Positions 1-5,659 of a stretch of DNA of 7,704 nucleotides are shown here, one piece after another. The notes beneath the pieces were generated by a model, which had not been told where the DNA came from, searched no databases, and saw only the letters and a list, made by a program, of their open reading frames with translations. Position 1 is the stretch's first letter. Each line of letters starts with the position of its first letter. Source of the DNA: Halobacteriaceae archaeon Tc-Br11_E2g27 (GTDB lineage Archaea; Halobacteriota; Halobacteria; Halobacteriales; Haloarculaceae); the NCBI GenBank assembly GCA_001564135.1, contig LKNH01000119.1, positions 1 through 7,704 on the forward strand, given 5' to 3'. The position numbers and the translations under genes are program-made.

Positions 1-1
1 C

Positions 2-313
2 CCTGAACGCGACGAAGTGGTCTTCGACAGCGACGAGGAGATGACCGTGCCAACACCCTCGGATGAGGGCGAAACCTACGAGCGAACGTTCGAAAACGAA
101 GGCGTCTTTCCCTATGTCTGTACGCCACACGACCTCCAGGAGATGAAAGGCGTCGTCGTTGTCGGCGAAGACAACGTTGAGACCAACCTCGTTCCGTTTT
201 CGGAGTACGAAGTCCCCGAAGACAGCGATGGGTTTGCTCCGGGATTCGGCATCGGCGGCGGATTGCTCGGTGCCCTCGGGGCAGGATATCTCTGGCGAAA
301 ACGAGGCGACTGA
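2..313 (+). CDS. Halocyanin-type blue copper protein, C-terminal part (5' end outside window)
   Basis: The reading frame is open from base 2, so the gene begins upstream; 103 residues are visible. They form the C-terminal half of a plastocyanin/halocyanin (cupredoxin) domain. The sequence FPYVCTPHDLQEMKG carries three type 1 copper ligands in the order C-x2-H-x4-M (C40, H43, M48 of the visible part); the N-terminal His ligand would lie outside the window. After an acidic linker comes a tail starting GFAPGFG (PGF at 80-82), then a Gly/Ala/Leu-rich membrane helix and a basic RKR end. This layout resembles the PGF-CTERM signal that archaeosortase A processes in haloarchaea to give lipid-anchored surface proteins. 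Expected role: a small electron carrier outside the membrane. It ends five bases before the next halocyanin gene, so the two are probably co-transcribed. The family call is firm; the redox partner is unknown. Confidence 0.88.
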   Translation, partial: PERDEVVFDSDEEMTVPTPSDEGETYERTFENEGVFPYVCTPHDLQEMKGVVVVGEDNVETNLVPFSEYEVPEDSDGFAPGFGIGGGLLGALGAGYLWRKRGD

Positions 314-317
314 CCAG

Positions 318-1040
318 ATGACAGGGAAACCCAGACAGTCACAGACCCGGCGGGCAGTACTGGGAGTGCTTGGGACGGCTGCCCTCGGCGGAGTCACAAC
401 CCCGACTGTCGTAACTGCGTCAACAGACAACGAAACCGAGCAACCGGATGACGAACCGTACAACGGGTATCTCTCCGAGGAAGGAACATGGGGAGAGGAA
501 ACTGCCGATGCTGGTGCACTTGATGAGGTCCGTATCGAGGTTGGCGCACCGGGAAACGGCGGGGATTTTGCGTTCAATCCAGCAGCTGTCGTTGTCGGTG
601 TGGGAACTGATATTATCTGGGAGTGGACAGGCAACGGGGGACCACATAACGTGGTCCACGACCCCGACGGACACCCAGAACAGGACGAACAGCGGTTCAA
701 CAGCGACGACGTGACGGACCAGCCAACGCCCGCTGTTGAGGGGACGACCTTCGAGTGGGTCGCAGAAAGTCCCGGCTTCTATCCGTACGTCTGTGAACCA
801 CACGAATCTATCGAGATGAAAGGAGTCATCGTTGTCGGACGGGACGCCGTTGAAACATCGAGAGGCGAGTACGATGTTGACCCGGTCGAAGAGGAAGATA
901 TCCTTGTCTCCGAAGGAGGCGACGACAGCAGTGACGGGTTTGGTCCAGGGTTTGCCGGTGGGGGGGCACTGACAGCGCTCGGTGGCCTTAGCTACTGGTT
1001 ATACGGACGACGCAAAAATCAGAAGAAAACGGGGCCTTAG
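318..1040 (+). CDS. Tat-exported halocyanin-domain protein with PGF-CTERM-like anchor
   Basis: Predicted 240 residues. The ATG at 318 is chosen because it directly starts a Tat signal peptide: TRRAVLG at 10-16, then an Ala/Gly/Val-rich stretch to about 35. The longer frame upstream only overlaps the preceding gene. There is no lipobox Cys near the cleavage region. An acidic linker (about 36-65) precedes one cupredoxin domain (about 70-175) with all four type 1 copper ligands: H110 in GGPHNVVH, then C159, H162 and M167 in YVCEPHESIEM. Residues 208-235 repeat the GFGPGF, hydrophobic helix and basic-end layout of a PGF-CTERM sorting signal. Inferred role: a surface-anchored copper electron carrier, folded and exported through Tat. 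It is a tandem paralogue of the preceding gene (YVCxPH, EMKGVxVVG and xDxVET are shared), with a five-base gap and no visible promoter of its own. Its stop overlaps the stop of the convergent KH gene. Confidence 0.92.
   Translation: MTGKPRQSQTRRAVLGVLGTAALGGVTTPTVVTASTDNETEQPDDEPYNGYLSEEGTWGEETADAGALDEVRIEVGAPGNGGDFAFNPAAVVVGVGTDIIWEWTGNGGPHNVVHDPDGHPEQDEQRFNSDDVTDQPTPAVEGTTFEWVAESPGFYPYVCEPHESIEMKGVIVVGRDAVETSRGEYDVDPVEEEDILVSEGGDDSSDGFGPGFAGGGALTALGGLSYWLYGRRKNQKKTGP
1037..1040. other. Overlapping stop codons of convergent genes
   Basis: The four bases ttag hold both stops: TAG at 1038-1040 ends the halocyanin gene on the plus strand, and tta at 1037-1039 reads TAA for the KH gene on the minus strand. 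There is no spacer for separate terminators, so each transcript must run into the 3' end of the other gene. Confidence 0.9.
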
Positions 1041-1585
1041 CCCTGATACGGGTGGTATTCCATCCCTTTGTGTTTCAGTTCGTTGCGTTTCTCCTCTAGG
1101 AACGAGTAGACTGCGCCGTGTGGAGCGCCGTCAAGAATCATTTCGGCGGCATCACGAACGGCCTGTACTTCACGAGGCCCACCGATAATCGAGAGCGTCG
1201 ACCCGTAAATCATCACGGACGCGCCAGTCAGCTCTTCCATCAGCTCACGGGTTCGACCGTTCTCTCCGATAAGACGGCCCTTGTGTCGCTGCAGGTCCTT
1301 ACGATTGCGTGCGGCCGCACCGATATCGACGATGTCGAACATCATCATCTCGTTGTCGAGCAACCGGAGGGCATCCTCGGGAGCAAACCCGCGACCGATT
1401 GCTTTCACGATATCCGGCCCTTTGAGGCCTTTGACGGGGTCGCCAACCTTCTCGATTCGCACGTTCCCCGACTCCGAATCAATATCGAGTCGCACCTCCG
1501 CCCGCTCTTCAATTTCGCGCATCGTCTCGCCACCACGACCGATGAGAACGCCAATACGGTCGTCGGGTACTTTCACGTGCTGCAT
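1037..1585 (-). CDS. Archaeal KH-domain RNA-binding protein (Dim2/Pno1-like)
   Basis: Predicted 182 residues from the ATG at 1585. The frame stays open to 1666, but the added 27 residues look like non-coding sequence and would cover the promoter. Two KH domains are visible. The first has VLIGRGGE (GxxG loop at 16-19) and the second GRLIGENGR (loop at 107-110), joined by a conserved-looking GRGFAPEDALRLL segment at 64-76. This matches the archaeal double-KH family related to eukaryotic Dim2/Pno1 and Krr1, which binds near the 3' end of small-subunit rRNA during ribosome maturation and contacts initiation factors. It is cytoplasmic with no membrane segment. The length and C-terminus look complete. 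The usual partners I would expect nearby (Rio-type kinase, aIF1A) are absent here; a methyltransferase diverges upstream and the halocyanin genes converge downstream. The family call is strong; the exact role in this organism is inferred. Confidence 0.93.
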   Translation of the reverse strand: MQHVKVPDDRIGVLIGRGGETMREIEERAEVRLDIDSESGNVRIEKVGDPVKGLKGPDIVKAIGRGFAPEDALRLLDNEMMMFDIVDIGAAARNRKDLQRHKGRLIGENGRTRELMEELTGASVMIYGSTLSIIGGPREVQAVRDAAEMILDGAPHGAVYSFLEEKRNELKHKGMEYHPYQG

Positions 1586-1613
1586 AATGTACACTACCGT
1601 AGGCGACAGACCC

Positions 1614-1620
1614 GTTAAAG
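1614..1620. promoter_or_regulatory. Single TATA-like box shared by divergent KH and O-methyltransferase genes
   Basis: The 59-base gap between the two start codons has one clear AT-rich core: gttaaag on the plus strand, ctttaac on the minus strand. Its centre lies about 28 bases before the methyltransferase ATG and about 32 before the KH ATG. Both distances suit haloarchaeal leaderless or near-leaderless transcription. The core ttaa is symmetric, so one TBP site could serve either direction. No convincing BRE is seen on either side. The position is seen; bidirectional use is inferred. Confidence 0.55.
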
Positions 1621-1644
1621 TCCTTCGGCGTGATACTGTCAGGT

Positions 1645-2322
1645 ATGGCAAACGATATCCTCCCAAACTCAGTTGAAGCGCTTGCCGGCCTCATCAGTGC
1701 CGACGGCGATGAAATAATTAATCAGATGGACGAGCGGGCCGAACGTGATGGCTTTCCGACCGTCGGCCCGGAAGTGGGTGGCTGGCTCGAATTGTTTGCA
1801 CGGATGACCAACGCCAAGCGGGTCTTCGAATTTGGCTCGGGTTTTGGCTACTCAGCCTACTGGTTTGCTCGCGGGTTGCCCGACGATGGGGAGATTGTCC
1901 TGACCGAAATCGACGCGGACGAACTCGAACTCGCCCGGGAGTATTTTGCAGACGGGAACGTGGCCGTCCAGGCCCAGTTCGAACACGGTGATGCCATCGA
2001 CATCGTCGACGAATATGATGGCCCCTTCGATATCGTCCTTATCGACAACGAGAAACACCGTTATCGCGAGGCGCTGCAGGCAATCGAGGGGAAACTCCGA
2101 CCGGGCAGTCTGGTGCTTGCTGATAACGCCATCACGGCTGGACCAATCGACCACGAGCAGGTCGTCTCGATGCTCTCATCGACTGAGCAGGAGCCAATCA
2201 GCGAAATAACCGACGCAACCGAAGGGATTGCGACCTATCTGGAGTACGTCCGCAGCCACGAGCAGTTACAGACCGTACTGTTGCCACTCGGTGAGGGGCT
2301 TGCGGTAAGTCTTGTTCAGTGA
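1645..2322 (+). CDS. SAM-dependent O-methyltransferase (COMT / family 3 type)
   Basis: Predicted 225 residues. The ATG at 1645 is preferred to an upstream in-frame ATG because it lies about 28 bases after the TATA-like box. The fold is a class I Rossmann methyltransferase: SAM-binding motif I is VFEFGSGFGYS (60-70), an acidic post-I strand is IVLTEID (84-90), and FDIVLIDNEKHRY (128-140) and LVLADNAI (156-163) match the catalytic/metal region of catechol- and caffeoyl-CoA-type O-methyltransferases, where an Asp and a later Asp-Asn bind a divalent cation. The family's usual D-A-D-K is D-N-E-K here. The length is normal (about 210-230). It probably methylates a hydroxyl on a small molecule in the cytoplasm; the substrate cannot be read from the sequence. 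It is monocistronic, with 82 bases before the next gene. Confidence 0.9.
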   Translation: MANDILPNSVEALAGLISADGDEIINQMDERAERDGFPTVGPEVGGWLELFARMTNAKRVFEFGSGFGYSAYWFARGLPDDGEIVLTEIDADELELAREYFADGNVAVQAQFEHGDAIDIVDEYDGPFDIVLIDNEKHRYREALQAIEGKLRPGSLVLADNAITAGPIDHEQVVSMLSSTEQEPISEITDATEGIATYLEYVRSHEQLQTVLLPLGEGLAVSLVQ

Positions 2323-2404
2323 CCGGTACCCCCATTTTCGTCTGCGAGAATGCAGGGGTGGCAATTATGTACGCCCGGGCGTTATCTCCAGCAACGACTA
2401 ACTC

Positions 2405-3007
2405 ATGAGTTTGATGATAGATATCCGAAAGCTCGGGTTGTTCAATAAGATGGCGAAAGAAGGGGGGAACACCGTTGCGGACCACCTGAGCCAGATGACG
2501 GGGATGGAAACGGAGATGGAGATTACGAAGATTAATTTCATCGACATCCCGGATATCAGAGCCCACGTGGGCGACGAAAAGCAGATTGGGATTAGTATCG
2601 AGATGGTTGAACAGCCATACGGCTATATTCTCTTTTTGTTCAACGCCCGCGATGCGAAAGAGCTTGCGCACGGAATGATGGGCGGGATGGCCGGTGCAGA
2701 AGCATCCGAGGATGGATTTTCGGATATGGAACGCTCCGCAATTCAGGAGATTGGAAACATTATGACCAGCGGTTTCATCGACGGCTGGGCGAACGTCCTC
2801 AATACGACAATCGATATGTCCACGCCGACGTTCACCTACGGCCCCGGCTCAAGCATGGTCGATGAGCTTGTTGGCGATAGAGACGACGAGATGGCTCTGA
2901 TGTTCGACTCCCGTGTGCATGCGCTCGAATCCGACATTGACGTGACCGTCTACACATTCCCTGAACTCCGGGAACTCGTCGAGTTGATGCAACAGATTGA
3001 GGTCTGA
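2405..3007 (+). CDS. cheC: CheC-like chemotaxis protein (CheC/CheX/FliY phosphatase family)
   Basis: Predicted 200 residues from the ATG at 2405. Two internally similar halves each carry an ExxN motif: KEGGNTVADHLSQMTG (E19, N22) and SAIQEIGNIMTSGF (S111, E115, N118). In CheC these helices hold the phosphatase site that dephosphorylates CheY-P; the consensus is [D/S]-x3-E-x2-N. The second site fits exactly. The first has Lys15 where Asp/Ser is expected, so it may be weak. Haloarchaea often carry several CheC paralogues, and in them CheC works with CheD and the receptors to adapt archaellum-driven swimming. No other che, fla/arl or receptor gene lies in the window, so this is an orphan copy. 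The start is uncertain: a TATA-like gttatc at 2381-2386 sits about 30 bases before an alternative ATG at 2414 (residue 4) but only about 21 before 2405. Confidence 0.85.
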   Translation: MSLMIDIRKLGLFNKMAKEGGNTVADHLSQMTGMETEMEITKINFIDIPDIRAHVGDEKQIGISIEMVEQPYGYILFLFNARDAKELAHGMMGGMAGAEASEDGFSDMERSAIQEIGNIMTSGFIDGWANVLNTTIDMSTPTFTYGPGSSMVDELVGDRDDEMALMFDSRVHALESDIDVTVYTFPELRELVELMQQIEV

Positions 3008-3036
3008 CTGGGAGCCCGACAGAGCGAGCAACGATG

Positions 3037-3043
3037 TTTTATC
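3037..3043 (+). promoter_or_regulatory. TATA box for the zinc-ribbon gene
   Basis: The sequence ttttatc is centred about 26 bases before the GTG at 3066. This is the classical spacing for a haloarchaeal leaderless transcript and is the main reason for choosing that GTG start. It lies between two same-strand genes, so the zinc-ribbon gene can be transcribed separately from the CheC-like gene. Confidence 0.65.
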
Positions 3044-3065
3044 GACTCTTAACGTACCGACAGGT

Positions 3066-3623
3066 GTGACAGCCGACAAGTCAAAACGAAACTGTCCACG
3101 CTGTGACGAGCGGCTGTATTACCTCCAGCCATCCTGTCCAAGTTGTGAAAGCAGCGTTCGCTGGAATATTCGCTGTGTTCGCTGTGGAGACTGGCTTGAG
3201 GATGGAGGCGACGCCTGTTCGAGTTGCGGCCTCGAACAACCCGGCTGGCGAGCAATCGAGCATGCGCTTTCGACAACCGGCGAGACGATTCGGGTTGCGA
3301 AAGATGCGCTTGACAGACCGATGAAAGCCGGCTATTACAGACATGTTGGCTCGGTCAAAGGCCAGTGGGCGGATTATCGCCGACCGCTCAAGGGGGGTGG
3401 CGAAATACACGTACGGTCCTACGGCGACCACTATGAGGTCCACCTCGACAGCGTTGGGGCGCTCGATTCCCCAGGGAAACACGCCGTCTGGTATGCACCC
3501 CGCGTCGCCGCTGACGGCGGCATTCAGGTTATCGAGACAGTGACAAAGGCACTCTCGTATTCGAACCGAGTGGTTAATCGGGTGCTCGGGAAATCAGAGA
3601 AACAATCACCAGGACGCGACTAA
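3066..3623 (+). CDS. Unrecognised double zinc-ribbon protein
   Basis: Predicted 185 residues from the GTG at 3066, picked because the TATA box lies 26 bases upstream; the frame is open further back (to 2997) but would run through that box and into the end of the CheC-like gene. The N-terminus has four CxxC knuckles, C10/C13, C24/C27, C37/C40 and C51/C54, enough for two zinc ribbons in tandem. Beyond about residue 60 is a mixed alpha/beta region of some 120 residues with a basic middle (AGYYRHVGSVKG, ADYRRPLKGGG) and a strand-rich segment (EIHVRSYGDHYEVHLDSVG). No membrane segment or signal peptide. I do not recognise the C-terminal domain. Tandem ribbons suggest nucleic-acid or protein binding, but no function is claimed. 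It converges with the next gene with a 37-base gap. Confidence 0.82.
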   Translation: MTADKSKRNCPRCDERLYYLQPSCPSCESSVRWNIRCVRCGDWLEDGGDACSSCGLEQPGWRAIEHALSTTGETIRVAKDALDRPMKAGYYRHVGSVKGQWADYRRPLKGGGEIHVRSYGDHYEVHLDSVGALDSPGKHAVWYAPRVAADGGIQVIETVTKALSYSNRVVNRVLGKSEKQSPGRD

Positions 3624-3660
3624 ACGTTTGAGAATTGAGAACAGGAGAATAGCAAGACGC

Positions 3661-4296
3661 TTACGCGGTTGATTCAGCCAAGTCAGGAGTACGAACATAC
3701 CCTAGCACACCGCCGAGGATTGCAGCGGAAAGGGCCATAAGACCGAACTGGACGGTAGGTGCAACACCAGCAGTAAACAGGACGATGCCGACGACGAGGG
3801 CAATAAAGGCGCCAGCGAGCCACGGCACGAACAACCGAGGGAGGGCATGCCAGGTTCGTTCCAGATGACGACCAACGACATTCGCCGCGAACAGTGGTCG
3901 AACGCCGCCAATACGCGTCTGAACCAGATAGCTGACACCCATGGCGATAAGTCCGTCAATGAGCACCCACCAATACCAACACAGCCCGTACGCACCGAAG
4001 TCGTATCCTAACAGTTCACAGTCATCTTCCGGTTCTTCGGCGGCCCCATTCACGTCATCGTCTTCGATAGTGACCGTATCGATGTCTAACTCCAGCGTGC
4101 GTGTCTGAACACCGTCATCATCGTCAGTCACGTACGTGAACGAAAACCGGTAGCTTCCGGGCTCACGAATCGTCTGGGAAGCACTGAACGGAAGCGTCTG
4201 ATCGGGCTCAAGCACCGCCTCCTGTGCGTGGAATACCTCGCCATTCATCCGGTGTTCGACGATAACCGACCGTGGTTGTGTTCCGTTGTTTTTCAT
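3661..4296 (-). CDS. Membrane protein with N-terminal beta domain and three helices, probably 5'-truncated
   Basis: The frame is open from 4422, but its first 42 residues are antisense to a CPBP-protease reading frame and look spurious. The ATG at 4296 gives 211 residues. Residues 1-75 (NNGTQPRSVIVEHRMNGEVF, EPGSYRFSFTY) look like the extracellular immunoglobulin-like or CARDB-like domain of haloarchaeal surface proteins, followed by an acidic linker (78-93, DDD, EEPEDD). Three membrane helices follow at about 107-125, 156-176 and 182-200. Such a domain should be preceded by a Sec/Tat signal peptide or lipobox; none is present in frame. No TATA-like box lies at the right distance from 4296. 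I infer that the native 5' end was lost at the junction with the CPBP fragment, so the gene may be silent or non-functional. Function not recognised. Confidence 0.62.
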   Translation of the reverse strand: MKNNGTQPRSVIVEHRMNGEVFHAQEAVLEPDQTLPFSASQTIREPGSYRFSFTYVTDDDDGVQTRTLELDIDTVTIEDDDVNGAAEEPEDDCELLGYDFGAYGLCWYWWVLIDGLIAMGVSYLVQTRIGGVRPLFAANVVGRHLERTWHALPRLFVPWLAGAFIALVVGIVLFTAGVAPTVQFGLMALSAAILGGVLGYVRTPDLAESTA

Positions 4297-4594
4297 CGCG
4301 TTGCTTGCGTGGAAAGTGCTGGGCACACGGGGAAAACAGCCCTCCGAGAAGGTTGTCTGGAGTGCAATTATCATCTCGGCGGTGTTGTTTGGTGTCGCCC
4401 ATCTCCCGATGGCAGCGAACATCTATGGAGCACTTACCACGGAAGTGCTTTTGTTCATCGTGGGGGCAAACACAATCGGCGGCATCGGATTTGGCTGGCT
4501 CTTTTGGCGCTACAGTCTGGAGGCAGCAATGGTCGCACATGCATTCGCACACGTCGTTGCGGTGAGCGTCTGGGTCGTTCTTTTGCTGGTATAG
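4286..4594 (+). pseudogene. CPBP-family intramembrane protease, 5'-truncated remnant
   Basis: About 102 codons, open from near 4286, read as the C-terminal half of a CPBP (CAAX-protease/bacteriocin-processing, Abi) membrane protease. It begins LFFIALLAWK, has the second conserved motif in AVLFGVAHLP (F35, H39), then membrane helices with GGIGFGWLFWRYSLEAAM, and the third motif region in VAHAFAHV. In intact proteins the first motif, EExxxR, with the catalytic glutamates, lies just before the segment where this frame starts. Here the upstream in-frame sequence (PFIRCSTITDRGCVP) is only antisense to the neighbouring gene and holds no such motif. The only start codon near the junction is a TTG, without a promoter. 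It ends five bases before the stop of the convergent M23-like gene. The motifs are seen; the family is known; truncation is inferred, and an intact activity is unlikely. Confidence 0.72.
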
Positions 4595-4599
4595 CGTCG

Positions 4600-5454
4600 T
4601 TACTCGATATCGACAGTCACGTCCTCCCCAACCGAGAGCGGGATATCCTCGCCAACCAATTTAATTCCAAAGCTATCACGGGCACAGTAAAGCGCAATCC
4701 CGGTCACTGGGTGGCCGTTTGCCGTCACCGTACAGTTATTCCAGCGGAGTGACTGCGCAGACAGTTGCGTCGGAGCGAGCTGGACAGCTGGCGTTTCCTC
4801 CGTGGGGACTGGATTGCCGACAGACCTGCCAGCGACTGTGGGCTCCGCCCCACCGCCGAGTAATCCACCATACTCGTAATGTGGAAAGCCCCCATCGAGA
4901 ATCCCACCGTCGCTTTCGAGCCCGACAAACCGTTCCCCGGGAGCGGGATGTTCCGGAGCGTCGAGTCGAACCCACGTCTCGCCGCGTTCCGTGACCGTGC
5001 CGGTTCCATCCCACGGGAGGGGTTCGACCTCGATTTCGGGTCGAATCGGAAGCGAACCGGATGCACGGTAGTGGTTGGCATCAGGGGGACGAAAGCCGAG
5101 GTGGATGTGGTTTGGGACCCAGGGGGCAAAGAATCCAGCCCGGACGAGCGGACCGAGTGGGTCGCCAACGGTGACCATCTCACCGGATTCGACCGTCGGT
5201 TCGACATGCAGCAATCGGGCGACGTACTCGCCAGTGTCGATGAGGATGAGGTAGTCGTGGGCGGCCGCGTAGGGTTTTGACGGAGCGGTCACTTGCTTTG
5301 TCTCGATGACCTCCCCCGAGACTGGAGAGGGGGCGAGTTCTCCGTCGGGATAGAGGTCGATAGCACAGCCCGCGTCGTGAGCATTGTACGGGGAGTTGAA
5401 CAGAGTAAATCGGGTGTACTGAAAGAGGACATCCCGAGACAAACTGACAGCCAT
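4600..5454 (-). CDS. M23/LytM-like (lysostaphin-type) metallopeptidase-fold protein
   Basis: Predicted 284 residues. The ATG at 5454 is chosen over an in-frame GTG three codons upstream because a TATA-like box lies about 26 bases before it. The first half follows the M23 plan: NAHDAGCAIDLYP (H26, D33) in the place of the zinc motif HxGxD but with extra residues between His and Asp; SPVSGEVIE (43-51) as the typical barrel strand; ARLLHVEP (H83) where the catalytic YxHL His sits; SGEMVTVGDPLG (90-101) as the GxxVxxGxxIG strand; and PNHIHLGF (H116, H118) as the HxH motif. The second half, rich in Gly and beta strands, is unrecognised. No signal peptide or membrane helix is seen, although classical M23 enzymes are exported murein hydrolases and haloarchaea have no murein. 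The substrate is unknown; it could be a non-catalytic or protein-directed member. Confidence 0.75.
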   Translation of the reverse strand: MAVSLSRDVLFQYTRFTLFNSPYNAHDAGCAIDLYPDGELAPSPVSGEVIETKQVTAPSKPYAAAHDYLILIDTGEYVARLLHVEPTVESGEMVTVGDPLGPLVRAGFFAPWVPNHIHLGFRPPDANHYRASGSLPIRPEIEVEPLPWDGTGTVTERGETWVRLDAPEHPAPGERFVGLESDGGILDGGFPHYEYGGLLGGGAEPTVAGRSVGNPVPTEETPAVQLAPTQLSAQSLRWNNCTVTANGHPVTGIALYCARDSFGIKLVGEDIPLSVGEDVTVDIE

Positions 5455-5475
5455 CGGTGTCACCTTCGGCTGAAC

Positions 5476-5483
5476 GGTAATAG
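5476..5483 (-). promoter_or_regulatory. TATA-like box for the M23-like gene
   Basis: Read on the minus strand the sequence is ctattacc, centred about 26 bases before the ATG at 5454. This spacing fits a leaderless transcript and supports that start over the GTG at 5463. Confidence 0.5.
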
Positions 5484-5513
5484 CTCGTCCGGATTGAGAG
5501 GAGAGGTTATGAA

Positions 5514-5645
5514 ATGACTGATACCGTCACTGGTGGCAAAGCTGCGTGGGAGCAGAAAGAGAACGGTACTTACAACCAACAGATGGTAGTATCTGCAACA
5601 GTCCAATTTGGAAGACGAAAACCCTTATCTGAATACGTAGAGTAG
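5514..5645 (+). CDS. Possible 43-residue small protein
   Basis: An ATG at 5514 opens 43 codons, starting MTDTVTGGKAAWEQKENG and ending SEYVE before the TAG at 5643. It lies in the otherwise empty 205-base gap between the M23-like gene and the thioredoxin gene. A purine-rich gaggagagg at 5497-5505 lies eight bases before the ATG and could act as a Shine-Dalgarno site, which most neighbours lack. Against it: charge is roughly balanced instead of acidic, no motif or Cys pair is seen, no TATA box is evident at the right distance, and the likely thioredoxin promoter falls inside its 3' end. Chance is a realistic explanation. No function can be proposed. Confidence 0.25.
   Translation: MTDTVTGGKAAWEQKENGTYNQQMVVSATVQFGRRKPLSEYVE
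5624..5630 (+). promoter_or_regulatory. TATA-like box for the thioredoxin gene
   Basis: The sequence cttatct is centred about 33 bases before the ATG at 5660, a little far for a leaderless message but suitable for a leader of several bases. It is the best AT-rich candidate in the region. Confidence 0.4.
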
Positions 5646-5659
5646 AGGTGTACGAACAC

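Noticed and set aside
1309..1320. 12-base palindrome gtgcggccgcac
   Set aside because: It lies inside the KH coding sequence and reads as ordinary Ala/Arg codons; a chance NotI-type site, as is the one near 5259.
1118..1618. Long plus-strand open frames opposite the KH gene
   Set aside because: They are shadows of the minus-strand gene, a common effect of GC-rich acidic codon use; they contain no recognisable domain.
3624..3660. Possible terminator between the convergent zinc-ribbon and membrane-protein genes
   Set aside because: The 37 bases are purine-rich with no stable hairpin or T-run that I can see.
4296..4422. Extra 42-residue N-terminus of the minus-strand membrane protein
   Set aside because: It is exactly antisense to the CPBP-protease frame, shows no signal peptide, and has no promoter upstream.
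4719..5280. Open frames on the plus strand opposite the M23-like gene
   Set aside because: Their composition is Arg/Pro-rich as in antisense shadows, and the minus-strand product has a coherent set of M23 motifs.
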